Shown one piece after another: positions 23,041 to 34,301 of a stretch of DNA of 64,000 bases. The notes beneath the pieces were generated by a model. The model had not been told where the DNA came from. It did no database searches and saw only the letters and a list, made by a program, of their open reading frames with translations. This stretch comes from Hibiscus mutabilis (Eukaryota; Streptophyta; Magnoliopsida; Malvales; Malvaceae), in the NCBI GenBank assembly GCA_019671005.1, contig CM033752.1, forward strand, positions 806,001 to 870,000, in the 5' to 3' direction. The stretch's first letter is position 1, and each line of letters opens with the position of its first letter. Made by a program: the position numbers and the translations under genes.

Positions 23041-23147
23041 AGGCGCGTGGAAGGGTAAAGAGTTGTGACTCATGTTGTTGCTGTAAAACCGGAGAATAGT
23101 GGACTAGCACAGATCTATGCTCATCAGGAGGGCGCAACGACACATAT

Positions 23148-23786
23148 GTGATCGCAGGTACTTTCACCTTGCAATCTTTGTTGTTGTTTTCTTTGATTGA
23201 TTCGGGGTCTATGCATTCATACATCCTAAGTGAGCATACATCATTGTTAAATTTTCTTGTTGAGATCTTGGATGTTGGCATGTTGGTAAGTAGTTCTTTA
23301 GGGGAGACGGTTACAACTAGAAGGTTGTATAGGCGTTGTCCTTTGGCGGTGCAAGGTTATGAGTTTGTCGCGGATTTGATGGAGTTGCCATTTCATGGTT
23401 TTGACGTTATCTTATGTATGTATTGGTTAAGTGAGAACAAGGGTGTGGTGGATTGTGAATCCAAAAGGATTTCCCTGAAGTTGGCCAATGATTATGAAGT
23501 TGTGGTGGTGGGTGAGAATGTAAAATTCTTGTCCAATGTTATTTCGGCTACCCTAGCGGAGAAGATGATGTTTAATGGTTGCCAAGCTTATCTGGCTATT
23601 GTTATGAATCCGAAATCCAAGGGTGTTCGGGTGCAGGACATTCTAGCTGTTTGTGATTATCCGAAAGTTTTTCTTGAAAAGTTGTCGGGTTTACCTCTAG
23701 ATAGGGAGGTAGAGTTTCATATTCAAACCTATAAAGGTACAACTCGGTGCCCATTGCTCCTTATCGGATGTCACCGAAGGAGTTAA
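23148..23786 (+). pseudogene. Protease and RT-linker region of element 3
   Basis: An open segment of 212 codons contains the retropepsin loop LIDSGSMHSYI (D-S-G in place of D-T/S-G), GETVTTRRLY, LMELPFHGFDVILCMYWL and the linker toward RT ending in an HIQ...GT stretch. The consensus GMDWL is mutated to CMYWL, losing the conserved Gly and Asp. It is preceded by a short unread stretch after gag and followed by a frameshift. Confidence 0.8.
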
Positions 23787-24510
23787 AAGAATTGAAATCG
23801 TAGCTTCAGGAGTTACTGATCATGGGTTTATTCGAGCGAGTGTTTCTCCTTGGGGTGCTCCGGATCTCTTTGTGGAAAAGAAGGATGGATCGATGCGTAT
23901 GTGCATTAATTATTGTTAGTTGAATAATTTGACAGTGAAGAACAAGTATCCGTTGTCGCGGATTGATGACTTGTTCGATTAGTTTCGCTAGGCAGCAGTA
24001 TTTTCAAAGATAAATTTAAGGTCGGGGTATTATCAGTTGAAAGTTAAAAATGTGGATGTTCATAAGACGACATTTTGTATGAGATACGGGCATTACGAGT
24101 TTTTGGTAATGCCGTTTGGTTTGACAAATGCCATGGCGACTTTCATGGACATGATGAATAGAGTGTTTCATGAGTATCTTGATCGGTTTGTAGTGGTTTT
24201 TATCGATGATATACTCGTGTACTCTCGTACCGAGGAGGAGCATGATCAGCATTTACGGATTGTGTTGCAAGTCTTGAAGGATAATCAGTTATATGTCAAG
24301 TTGAACAAGTACAAGTTTTGGCTCAAGGAGGTGATGTTTCTCGGACATGTGGTATCTGTGGAGGGAATACGTGTTGATCCACAGAAAATTGAGGCTATTC
24401 TCAATTGGAAACAACCTAAGACTGTGTCAAAAGTGCGTAGTTTCCTTGGGTTGATAGGCTATTATCATCGTTTTGTGGAAGGTTTTCTAGCACTACGGCT
24501 CCGCTGGCAA
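23787..24510 (+). pseudogene. Reverse transcriptase of element 3
   Basis: Fragmented in the fingers (stops in IDDLFD-like sequence near 23,980) and open from about 24,037. Motifs are RSGYYQLKVK, RYGHYEFLVMPFGLTNA, the catalytic FIDDILVYSRT (about 24,198-24,230), LNKYKFWLKEV, FLGHVVSVEGI and FLGLIGYYHRFV. A frameshift near 24,490 leads into the RNase H frame. Confidence 0.85.
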
Positions 24511-24512
24511 AG

Positions 24513-25000
24513 TTGCTACAAAAGAATATATCTTTCGTTTGGACGGAGAAGCAACAACAGGGTTTTGAGAAGTTGAAAGAGTTTTTGACACATACTCCTG
24601 TGTTGATTCAACTGGAATCTTGGAAGGAGTTTGTGGTTTATAGTGATGCATCGCATGTGGGTTTGGGTTGTGTGCTGATGCAGGATGGAAAGGTTGTGGC
24701 TTATGCATCGAGGCAGTTGAAGGTTCATAAGCGCAATTATCTAACTCATGATTTGGAGCTTGCCGATGTGGTGTTTGCCTTGAAGATTTGGTGACACTAA
24801 ATTTATGGAGAGCAGTGTGTGGTCTTTAAGGATCATAAATTTTGAAGTATTTGATGTCTCAAAAGGATTTGAACCTTAGGCAACGAAGGTGGTTGGAGTT
24901 GCTTAAGGATTACGACTTAAGAACTGAGTATCATCCTAGAAAAGCTAATGTTGTTGCAGATGCGTTGAGTAGTAGGGTGGCGGTTGAGCTTAGGGCAATG
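24513..25000 (+). pseudogene. RNase H domain of element 3
   Basis: FVWTEKQQQGFEKLK is followed by FVVYSDASHVGLGCVLMQ, VVAYASRQLKVH, THDLELADVVFALKIW, then TGA (24,792) and further stops before LRQRRWLELLKDYD and the connection NVVADALSSR. The A-D-A-L-S motif lost in element 1 is intact here. Confidence 0.85.
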
Positions 25001-25891
25001 TTTTCAAGGTTGAGTGTGACGCGGGAAGGTGGATTATTAGCTAAACTGCAAGTTAAGCCTACGATGTCACAGTTGATTAAGGCTAAGCAACCATATGATG
25101 ATTCTTTGGTTCCTCATGTTAAAGACATAGCAGATGGTAATCCGACGGATTTTATTTTGATGATGATGAGGTTTTGTGTTTCAAGGGTCGAATAGTGGTG
25201 CTGGAAGTCTTAGAGCTTAGGCATACTATTTTAGAGGAAGCACATTCTATTCCTTTTGCTATGCATCCTGGTGGTACCAAAATGTAACGTGATTTGAAGG
25301 AAAGGTATTATTGGGTTGGTTTGAAGAAGGATGTGGTGGAGTTTGTGTCCAAGTGTATGGTATGTTAGCGGGTTAAAGCTGAACAACAATTTCTATCTGG
25401 ATTTTTGCAACCGTTGAGAATTCCAGAGTGGAAATGGAAGGGAATCACCATAGATTTCGTGTCAGGGTTGCCGTTGACATCGGCTAAAAAGGATTCTATT
25501 TGGGTGTTTGTCAATTGGTTTACAAAGTGTGCACATTTTCTGCTAGTGCATACGACGTACAGCCTGGACAAGTTAGCGGATTTGTTTATCTCTGAGATTG
25601 TGCGTTTGTACGGGGTACCAAAGTCGATCGTTTCGGATAGAGATCCGAGGTTCACGTCAAGGTTTTGGAAATGTTTACATCAGGCTTTGTGTTCGAGGTT
25701 GAGTTTTAGCACAACGTATCATCCTCAAACGGATGGGCAGTCTGAGCGAGTTATTCAGGTCTTGGAGGATATGCTAAGATGTTATATTATTGAGTTTCAA
25801 GGAACCTGGGAGAAGCATTTGCCGTTGGTGGAATTTGCTTATAAGAACAGTTATCAAGCGAGTATACAGATGGCACCATTTGAGAATGACT
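25001..25891 (+). pseudogene. Integrase of element 3, truncated at its 3' end
   Basis: The region opens with the RNase H to integrase linker. The H2C2 segment is interrupted by stops (SKCMVC then TAG at 25,364). The core, open from about 25,405, has ITIDFVSGLPL, IVSDRDPRFTSRFW and TDGQSERVIQVLED, so all three DDE residues are present. It reads through SYQASIQMAPFE and then stops (TGA/TAA) where foreign sequence starts at about 25,888. GPY/F and chromodomain are absent. Confidence 0.9.
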
Positions 25892-28159
25892 AAAACAAAA
25901 TCAATCAAATTAATCTTGTACCTTTATTTCCCTAGGGACTATCATGCGTGATGTGTAGTTTAACGAACACAAAACATGAGTGTTACCCTTTGCTACTTGT
26001 GTCTTGGATAGCAATAGAACATTCAATATCGAATTAAGGCGTCAATTTAATCAATATCAAACATTCATAAAAATAAGAACAAGAAATAAAGTTTACTTGG
26101 ATTAAAGGAGAAATACTAATTTAGTACAAGCCTCACAAAATTACAGCGGACTCGCTTCACCCTTGAATCGGAAATAAAAACTTAACCACACATGGTGGAA
26201 AAAGAATAAAAGAGAGAAGAGCCGTTGAAAGATTGATTCTAATATATCCTTTAAGAGGCCTACTGGAAATAATCATAAAAGTGGGCTTCATCACGGATTT
26301 GGCTTCAAAAGTTTGATTCTTCCCATCAGACACTAGTCTCGCAATAGTTACAAGGCGTGGTCACGCCTTATCGAATATGAGTTTCTGCCCAGTTCTACTT
26401 TCTTCCAAAAGACTTGATTTTCACTCGGGAAGCTAAAAACATGCTTTTGAGCTAATTTTCACCATTGCATCCATATCTCACCTCCTAAATCAAAACAAAC
26501 ATAATTTTCACAATTAAGCTCAAAATATAATTATAATATGGAGGAATTAATCACAACAAAGAGTATATAATTATAACCTATCAAATTCCCCACACCTAAA
26601 CCAAACATTGTCCTCAATGTATAACAAAGTAAATTGCTCACAAAAGAAAACTAAAAGAAAATTAAAAGAAAATGAAACTTCCCTGATGTGTGAGCAAGAC
26701 AGACTAATATAGTCTAGGGTGAAGGTGGGAAAGAGGTGAAACTCTCCTATGCTGGAAGTTGTGAACCAATACATCTCAAAGTGAAGAAGTCAAATTTTAT
26801 TAAAGGCATCTGCAACAACAAAATCAGAAGGTTGTTGGAAGTAAAGCGTGGCCACAGCTTATAAAGATTAATCTCCTGCCAAAAAATTTGAACTTCTTCA
26901 TTAAAAACATCTGAAAATAAAAACAAACTAAATTAAATGAAAAAAACAAAAAAAATAAAGCATTTGGGTTGCCTCCCAATAGCGCAATTGTTTAACGTCG
27001 TTTTGCTCGACGTAACCATGGAACATTCCGGTCATCCAGTTCCTACTAAATTGAATTTTGGTTTCCACTCCTTCACAACACTTTCCTCAGGATAAACATC
27101 GAGAACCTTTCTCTTCTCTGTCAGCATCCTTAAATTCATGCACAATTCTTTAAAAATTGCATACTCGGGAATTTTCTTGATATCATCCAACAATGGTATT
27201 TTAACCTCCACCTTTCTACATGTATTCAAGATCTCATTATGCTCATCTTCCTTTGGTTTAGCTAACCTTCTAGGAAAAAGAGGTAATGATGTATAAGATG
27301 AAATAGGAAAATGAGTATTAAATGTTACCAATGGTGATGGTCTAGATGGAATTTTGATTTTATCCTCGTTCTTGCTCTTCTCAACTTCTTTAGGTGGAGT
27401 CAATTATGAAGGAATTTCCTTTACGCTCATTAGCAAGATTTCACAAGAATTTTCTTCTGGATTTACCTCGAGTTGAGAAGGTAATTCTTCCAAACTTTGA
27501 GATTCCAATTTACTAATTGACATGGCCAATTGAGTAATTTGATTGCCCAAATTTTGATAGCTTTCTCGCATTTCATGTTGAAGTGCATGAGTCATTTTCC
27601 TCGTCTCTCTTGTTTCTTTGTCGAAGTTTATGAGTAGAGTTAGAAAGGCTTTTAACAAGATCCTCTAAAGACATACCTAAATCTGAAGATTTTTGTTGTG
27701 TTCGAGCTTGTCGAAAATTTCTTAATTCCTGTCGAAGTTCATAAGTAGATTTAGCAAGGCTCATAATAATATCTTCTAAAGACGGATCTGAATGTGAAGA
27801 TTGTTGTTGTGTGGGAGTTTGAGCAAAATTTTGAGGGTGATATATATGTTATCCTTCATAGCCAAATTTTGGATAATCTCTTCATCCTTGATTGTAATTG
27901 TAGATTCCTGTTATCACTTCCTACATCATTTACATCAGACCTTTCAGTCAGGAACTGCTGCTAGAGCATCATGTGGAGCAATCTTTGTATTCCAACGGAT
28001 GCATCAAACATCTCAAGTTTACCATAAGTTGAAAGGCACCAACAATTGATGCGGAAGAACATCATGGTTCTGTCCTCACTCTTCAAATCAAAGACTCCCG
28101 AGAACGGGGAGCATTTTTCTCTAAAAAAACAGCAGAAAAAATATGAGTAGGGCATCACA
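25892..28159 (-). mobile_element. Minus-strand Athila-like retroelement fragment inserted at the end of element 3
   Basis: Sequence changes abruptly at about 25,890. The only coding signal is an Athila-like gag tail on the minus strand (27,032-27,860). The phrase GGGTTGCCTCCCAATAGCGC (26,967-26,986, plus strand) is a conserved noncoding tag seen near gag in plant Athila-like elements (recalled, not searched). 25,900-26,950 holds AT-rich noncoding sequence with no ORF. Boundaries, LTRs and target duplications were not found. Confidence 0.5.
27032..27860 (-). pseudogene. Athila-like Gag C-terminal region with a tandem duplication
   Basis: Read on the minus strand, 27,816 to 27,617 encodes two copies of a 28-36-residue unit (TQQQSSHSDPSLEDI...STYELRQ, then TQQKSSDLGMSLEDL...STHKLRQ). 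A frameshift near 27,600 follows. Then comes NLGNQITQLAMSISKLESQ with ELPSQLEVNPEENS, a stop in frame (27,406), and LPLFPRRLAKPKEDEH with VEVKIPLLDDIKKIPEYA. The last two motifs are the hallmark NLENQxxQLA and PFPxRxxKxKxD...IPLLxAIKQxPxYxKFLK blocks of Athila-like Gag. One frameshift and one stop make it a pseudogene. Confidence 0.7.
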
Positions 28160-31100
28160 AATGAGCTCCACATTAATTTAAAACATTTAAACATTTGATT
28201 TGATTAATACAATTTTCAAAAGAAAGATTTATAGACTCGACCACGTAAGGTCCTATGAATACATAGCCCACTAAACACAAGTACCGTACTCTGAAAGCCT
28301 CCACATGCTGGAATCTCGTACTGATAATGCTCCTCGATCTCACAATCTGACGATCAACCTACGCACAAAAACAACGATTCCAAGCGCTGAGCTTACAAAG
28401 CTCAGTGGTACACATCTACTCTACTATACTTTATGCTAATTATAAACATAAGCATGGAAGCTAGTATGAGCAATAAAGAGAGATAAATAAATACGTGGCG
28501 CTACCACTAGTCGCCTAAACACATGCTCTCACATCATAACAAATCATCACACATGGTCCACAAGGCCCAACCATACTCGGGATCTCACCAGATCATCCGA
28601 GTGAATGTACATAAGTCATACCACGAAACTAGAGTGATGCACGCGTCCACACAGTATCGAGATCGTGCACTCTTGAGTGACGTTCGTGTCCACACAACAT
28701 CGAGATCCTATACTAGTAGGGATGAGGCTTACGTCTACACAGCATCGGGATCCTACATTTGAAAATCTTCAGCCATGGTGTTGCAACACACTCATCCTCT
28801 CACTAGGTATCTGAACCCCATCAATCAAAAGACTCAACCAATCAAATGCCTACTCGGCATACAAGCAACATGTTAGGATATTTGTTTTGATATAATAATT
28901 GAAAATTAGTTTTGGACTAATTTGAAAAGATTTCAAAAATGGTTTTAGGTCCAAACAACTTGAAAATATGTTTGAAAAGTTTTTGAGAGGTTTTGGAAGT
29001 GTTTTAAACATTTTAAAGTAGCCAAACATATTTTTCCAACATGCCCGTACCGATATGGTTACACCTCGTATCGATATAGATAAGGTTTTTGCTACAGAAA
29101 AATTTCAAAACCGAAAAACTGTACCAATACGCCCCCAGGCATACCGATACGGATAGGATCGTTTCGATACGCTTGTATGCGTACCGATCCTAGCTTCAAC
29201 CACCCTCAACAGCTAATTCCCAACGGTCTTTTAAATTCAGGTCGTACAGATACGGTCCCTGGCGTACCGACACGGCATATCGATACGCACAATCAGAAAT
29301 GAGCAGAACGGTTGTACCTGTACCGATACGCCTACCCGTGTATCGATATGGACAGCTTCAGAACTGCATTAATTGCGGGAAATAAAGTCTCCAACGGCTT
29401 CAATTCAATCCCAACGGTCTCCAAGGGCTAGAAACTCATTTGGGAGTATTTAAGGACCCTTCAAGCTTCAACAACAACTAATGAAACAATTGTCAACAAC
29501 ATTATGATGCAAAAATTGCCGTAGAGCTAAAATTTCCATTCTTTGTATAGACAACACTTGTGAGCTTAAATTGTCAATGTATGCTCAAGTGTTTTAGGTT
29601 TTGGGTGAGAGCTTAGAGTGCAAACATCAATCTTGTAGAGGGATTTCAGTTTGCTTAGAGTTTCTCTTGTTTAAGAGTGTTTCCAAAGCTCGGTTTGTGA
29701 GCTTTGGATGCTAGACTTGGTGAGTGAGTCTAGGATTGTAAGGGTTGCCTCCTAAGCCTAGAAAAGGGGAAGAAATTCAAGAGTGAATTTGGAAATCCTT
29801 AGTGGGGAAGTTAAGGTAGTGCATTTAGAGCTTGTTAAAAGCTTGAACCACTCTAAAATTCTTGTGTTATTTGTCCATATTTTTGCTTCCACCACATACA
29901 CCCAAAAATTGATTTCTCCTCCGCTTGGCAACGCAAACGGTTGAAGGAAATCGATCCCATCACAACATGATCCCAAGGATCTCCCTATTGTTGCTAAACG
30001 TCATCACATCATTTATTTTATATTACCAAGTTGTTAATACAATATGAATAAGTATATGATTAATTTCATTTATTGCCTCCATTAATCTCTGTTATCTCAT
30101 TAATCCAGGCATAATTCAATAATTAATATCCACGTCAATTTTTATCTTCAATTTGCATTTATAGATTATTTAGTGCATTGGGTACCGGTACTCACTCGCG
30201 TACCAATACTGAAATTGCTTACTGGAAATTATATATCTTCACAAGTACCGGTTCGGGTCGATCCGTATCGATATGACCCCCAAATAGAGTACCGATACAG
30301 CCAAAGCTCGTACCGATACTCTATTTACGGGTTCATACAACTTTCTCGAATTACGATATCATCTTACTTTATTCCACCCCTAAAGCTTATGGAAGTCATT
30401 AGGGTTTGTTTACTAATGCATTCATTTAATTAATAATATTTTTTGGCTTCATAATCATTTATTCGAATTTTACCAATAATCAGCTCATTTAATATTATTT
30501 CCATCAAATTTCATCAATCTATTTGAACAGCATACAAAGCATCACAATTATCTCAATAAATCAAACAATCATCGAATAATCATACGAGCATCTCAAACGA
30601 CCCTACACGGTCTCTAAAGTCTCCATAAACCTCATCATACTCGTCACATCATCATGCATCTCATTGATATCAAATCTCATACTGTCAGTACACAAACATG
30701 CGTATTTACCAACAACTTATTTTACAGACACTAACATGCAAAGCAATCATAATTATGATGCTCATGAAGTCATAGGAGTTCGAGATGTACTAACCTTAAG
30801 CTGATATCGCTAAAATCCTTACTCGAGCTTCTAGAATAATCCACTTGATCCGATATCCGCTCCCGAATAATCCTCGTGTACTAATTAATACCATAATTAT
30901 CACTTAATCACATACTTTAAGGAATTCGAAAGATCAAATACGTAAAAATAGCTTATCTAGTTCAAATTTAGAAAAACATACTACGCCAATAAATCCGGAA
31001 TGTCGAGAAACCCTCGGGTAGGGTCCCCCAAAAAAAGTCAACGGCCAACCAATGCCGGTCAACGGCCTGGTCAACAGTCAGGTGATCCAGTTTGGCGCGG

Positions 31101-31790
31101 TACACAACAGCTAGGGTGCACCCTCGGGCAATGATATGGTGCGGCAGGGAGTATGTGCACTGGGTACAGGATCTTGTGTGGCATGGTGCATCGAAGCATG
31201 GTGCACCCGCCTAGGCTGATGCATGCCCACCCTTGACGGTGGTGCGTAGAGGCGCGTGGGCCATCCTCCAGTGGCCGGACAACGGCGGCGAGCTCCAGTC
31301 TCGCAGTTCTCTGGCTGGTGAGCATGTTGGTAGCCTCAGTTTACAGTGGTGACAGTCGGAACACGGTGCTTTTCACTAGGTCGCACCTTTCTTTCCCCTA
31401 CCTCGATGAACGGCGGCGACTCCAGCGACACGAGGACTACCGTTAGACTCCTCTCGTCGAGTTGGAGCTGATGGTGCCAACGGTGAAAGCCACGGCAGCT
31501 CCGGTGACCGTAAATCGTGGTTTAAAGTCTTCCCTTTTACTTTTTGCCTCTTTTTCTCTCCCCCTAAAATATCATCTCCTTCTATCTATTCTAACATTCT
31601 TTCTCTCCATCAATCACCTCCCACCTTTTTAATCAACCTTATCCACTCATTTCTTTTCCTCTTTTATTTTATTTACTTTATTTTTGCTAAAAGGCCTAAC
31701 TCACTATCTTAAATTTGGGCTCCCAACTATAAGTCCCAAATTAATTAGATCCGAGGCCAATTCACAAAACAAAAAATTTGAGACGTTACA
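28160..31790 (-). repeat. Minus-strand Tekay-type LTR sequence, composite
   Basis: Reading leftwards, an LTR-like start TGTAACGTCTCAAA lies at 31,790. Toward its end is a CACTGAGC...GCTCAGCGC block (28,385-28,420), resembling the CCTCACTAAG...TTACGC block of elements 1 and 3. 28,560-28,755 has three imperfect repeats with core CACACAGYATCGRGATC. Two clusters of CGTACCGATACG-like motifs (29,045-29,345 and 30,175-30,325) flank what may be a separate insertion starting TGTTAGGATATTTG at 28,870 with a TATTTAAGG box near 29,448. A GC-rich portion lies at 31,000-31,510. No reliable gene. Confidence 0.5.
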
Positions 31791-32040
31791 ATATTAAGTG
31801 AAGCGTATAGTTGAGTTTCGCATGGTTCTGCTTTATCTGGTGCTGGGCATTAGATCCTTTCACTCACTGGTATGTTAGACCAATATAGGTAATGGAAGGC
31901 ATTTCCATGTGAATCATGGTACATGCCTACCATAAAAAAAACCCCTTTAAAGTGATTCCTACCTTGACCACTTAAATCACTGTCATTTTAGATCCTTTTT
32001 GACACTCCAGAAAATCACAGTAGTTGTAGGCTCGATATTT

Positions 32041-32215
32041 TTTTTGGTTGCCCTTCGGTTTTCAGGGTTTTACCCTGACTAATTCGGACTGACCCGTGTC
32101 ACATATCTAATTTTGGTGGGTGAGTCTCCTAGCGGGGATTTTCTGCATACACAGTGCCTAGAATCTGAGACCTACTTAAGCGATACCAAGCTGCTTACCA
32201 CTTGGACCAACCCCG
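32041..32215 (-). mobile_element. tRNA-derived SINE in the DENN pseudogene
   Basis: On the minus strand the 5' end (32,215) reads GGGGTTGGTCCAAGTGGTAA, which fits a pol III A box (TGGTCCAAGTGG). A B-box-like GGTCTCAGATTC follows about 35 bases on, and the 3' end is an A-rich tail. Flanks are direct repeats of 17 bp with two mismatches: TTGTAGGCTCGATATTT (32,024-32,040) and TTGTAAGCTCGGTATTT (32,216-32,232). Length about 175 bp. All three traits are those of a plant SINE mobilised by a LINE. Confidence 0.8.
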
Positions 32216-32232
32216 TTGTAAGCTCGGTATTT

Positions 32233-32775
32233 AACATACTTCATAAACGATCGACAACGAGTAGGGAATGATTCGATGAAACTCTCTTTTAAAAGCAATG
32301 ATACCTTATCATTGTTCGACTGCACATTTGTGACCGCATGTTAGAGCAAAGAGAAACCGAGTATGATCTTAACACCGATAGAAAACCTTTGGTAGCTTCA
32401 ATCTGCACATCTGTGCACTCATACACTGGTCTTTTCCTCCCCAAATAACTTTCACCAACAAGCTTTGCATGATAAGCACTTAAGCACGCGAAGAGCTCCT
32501 TATGCTGTGGCAGTTGTGGTATTGTGGATGCCTTTATCTGGTTCTTATTCGCATCAACCAGGATGACATTGGCCCATTTTGACTGCACTTCACTGGTTTT
32601 GTTCTTTACACCAACGATGTAAGGGTCAGGAGCATCAAAATAGTCTAGCATATCATCTGGCAAAACTGGCATCAAGAGGCTTTGCCATTGGTATGGACGG
32701 CTCAGAGTGACAATTAACAGATAACCAAACCCAAAAATCTTGAGAAAGTACTCGGAAACAGAGCCTGAAATGATC
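32233..32775 (-). pseudogene. DENN-domain protein pseudogene fragment
   Basis: Minus-strand translation gives RPYQWQSLLMPVLPDDMLDY, DAPDPYIVGVKNKT, VDANKNQIK, PQLPQHKEL, VGESYLGRKRPVYECTDVQ and GFLSVLRSYSVSLCSN. These are strongly similar, from memory, to plant DENN (AEX-3) domain proteins, which act as Rab-GTPase exchange factors. Near 32,335 a frameshift moves to VTNVQSNNDKVSLLLKESFIESFPT. The fragment starts after an acceptor-like pyrimidine tract and CAG (32,776-32,800), so it looks like a genomic, not processed, copy. The SINE interrupts its 3' side. Only part of the DENN core remains. Confidence 0.75.
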
Positions 32776-33439
32776 TGCCCAAAAAAAAGAAAAACCTCAA
32801 ATATCGGTCAATGAACAGAGTCTCAAATACCAGTGGAGTTTGAGAGCTTGGGTCTAAGTTGTAGAGAGATTGCCTCTATTTGGGGATGAGGTGTTTTAAT
32901 GAGTGTCTTAGCGGTCACCTGCGTAGTCACATGGTCGCGGGATGCGATGTTGTTGTGTGGTCTTGGTTGCGAAGGGTGTCACATGGTTCACAGGTAACCT
33001 TACGCGTTGTAGTCCGCAGCGATCACGTGCGTTGTCTTGTAGATCATCGAATGTCTTTTGTATTATACTATCCGCAGTCTTGTTCATTCACGGCGGGCCA
33101 TCTGGTCTCAACATGTAGTGATAAATAATCGTAGCTACTAAAAAAAATTTAAGAATTTGATGAAAACTTTAAAATAAAATCGCATTGATAATTGATCAAG
33201 ATGAGATAATATAGAGTTGAAAATATGACCAAAAGTGAATGAAAGATCCTAAAATTCGCTTTATATGTTTTTTAAGCTAGACGGAAGTCCTGTCGTTGAA
33301 TTTGCTAAATAGAGTTGAGAACTCAAGTTATATATCGAATATATCTGAACTATCACTTGTACGATATTAATAGTTTAGTTAAGACTTACAGTTCAAGGAA
33401 AAATGAGAGTAACGTTGTAACATGTTCAAATATACCACA
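32776..33439. other. Intergenic; start of the copy-A 3' flank
   Basis: No gene is supported. 33,145-33,430 is clearly similar to 49,023-49,320, downstream of pseudogene C (shared stretch TTGATAATTGATCAAGATGA and the next 70 bases), so it belongs to the duplicated unit. Confidence 0.6.
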
Positions 33440-33618
33440 CAGGGACGAAGGGATTAAGGGGGTGAGAGGGGCCATGCCCCAACCCCCAATTTTTTCTTTT
33501 TCATTTTACTTTTGATACATATAATTTTTTTATAAAAAAATAGATCAATTATACATTTCTCCTTCACTTTTTAAATAATTATATTTGTTTTCAATTCTTA
33601 ACCTTAACTCCGTCCTTG
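33440..33618. mobile_element. hAT-type MITE
   Basis: 179 bp with terminal inverted repeats CAGGGACGAAG (left) and CCGTCCTTG (right, complement CAAGGACGG). The left flank ATACCACA (33,432-33,439) and the right flank ATAAGACG give an imperfect 8-bp duplication. In the paralogous flank of copy C (near 49,475) the right-side sequence is ATACCACG, matching the left flank. This supports an 8-bp hAT duplication followed by mutation. Confidence 0.65.
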
Positions 33619-34301
33619 ATAAGACGTGATATAGGTAATTAAAAATTTTAAGATTAAGACTTAAAATTTGATTTTTTAGAATTGAAGCATAGAAAGGAAT
33701 ACCAAAAAGAAAAAGATTTTTGTTCATAATTATGTATGATTCGATCTAATTAAATATATCTCGAGAGTAGATAAATTAAAATAGAGAAAATATCATTTTA
33801 TTGTCAATTGGGTTTTATATTTTGAACACAATTGGGAGCAGAAAAGTTTAAGAAATTAATCCCATGAAAGAATAAGGTTTTAACATTCATCATTGTAGTT
33901 GGAGTAAAATAATAATTTGACCAAGATTATTTGTTTCTTTAATACAGATATTCAAAGATGGAATTTTCCCCATTCATTTGACTTGAACAAAGTAATCAGG
34001 ATTTTAATTTTCTGGGATAATGAATATATTAGAAACAGGTCGAAATTAGGCAAAATTTTATTGGTTAATTTGATAGAAACAGAGCAGTACATGACCATTT
34101 ATTTATATGCTAAACAAACGTAAAAGCATGCATCAAAGATTGTTGGGTTTGGCTTTAAAATCTGATGCACTGCAAAGAACCGAAAGCAGCAACAATTACA
34201 GTCCAAATATCACATCCACACTGTTTAGTTTGGTGATTATCTAAACGTAGAAATTGATTGCATTCTTAAGCAGGCACAGCAGTCCTTCAATGGGGATCGA
34301 T

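Larger units (their letters stand above)
19750..25891 (+). mobile_element. Element 3: Tekay-like Ty3/gypsy retrotransposon, 3'-truncated
   Basis: Order: mosaic 5' LTR, initiator-Met primer site, gag, protease, RT, RNase H, integrase core. It stops inside integrase at about 25,890, where the normal continuation (the RCRTPLCW region seen in element 1) is missing and unrelated AT-rich sequence begins. No 3' LTR of this copy is identified. Gag and integrase resemble element 1 closely enough to be one family. Nonsense and frameshift mutations show it is inactive. Confidence 0.85.

Noticed and set aside
31071..31325. Minus-strand ORF with many Cys and His residues
   Set aside because: Falls in a GC-rich LTR segment with repeated GGTGCACC phrases; Cys/His spacing fits no zinc-finger pattern.
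32880..33128. 82-codon plus-strand ORF
   Set aside because: No family features and no conservation; lies between a pseudogene and a duplicated flank.
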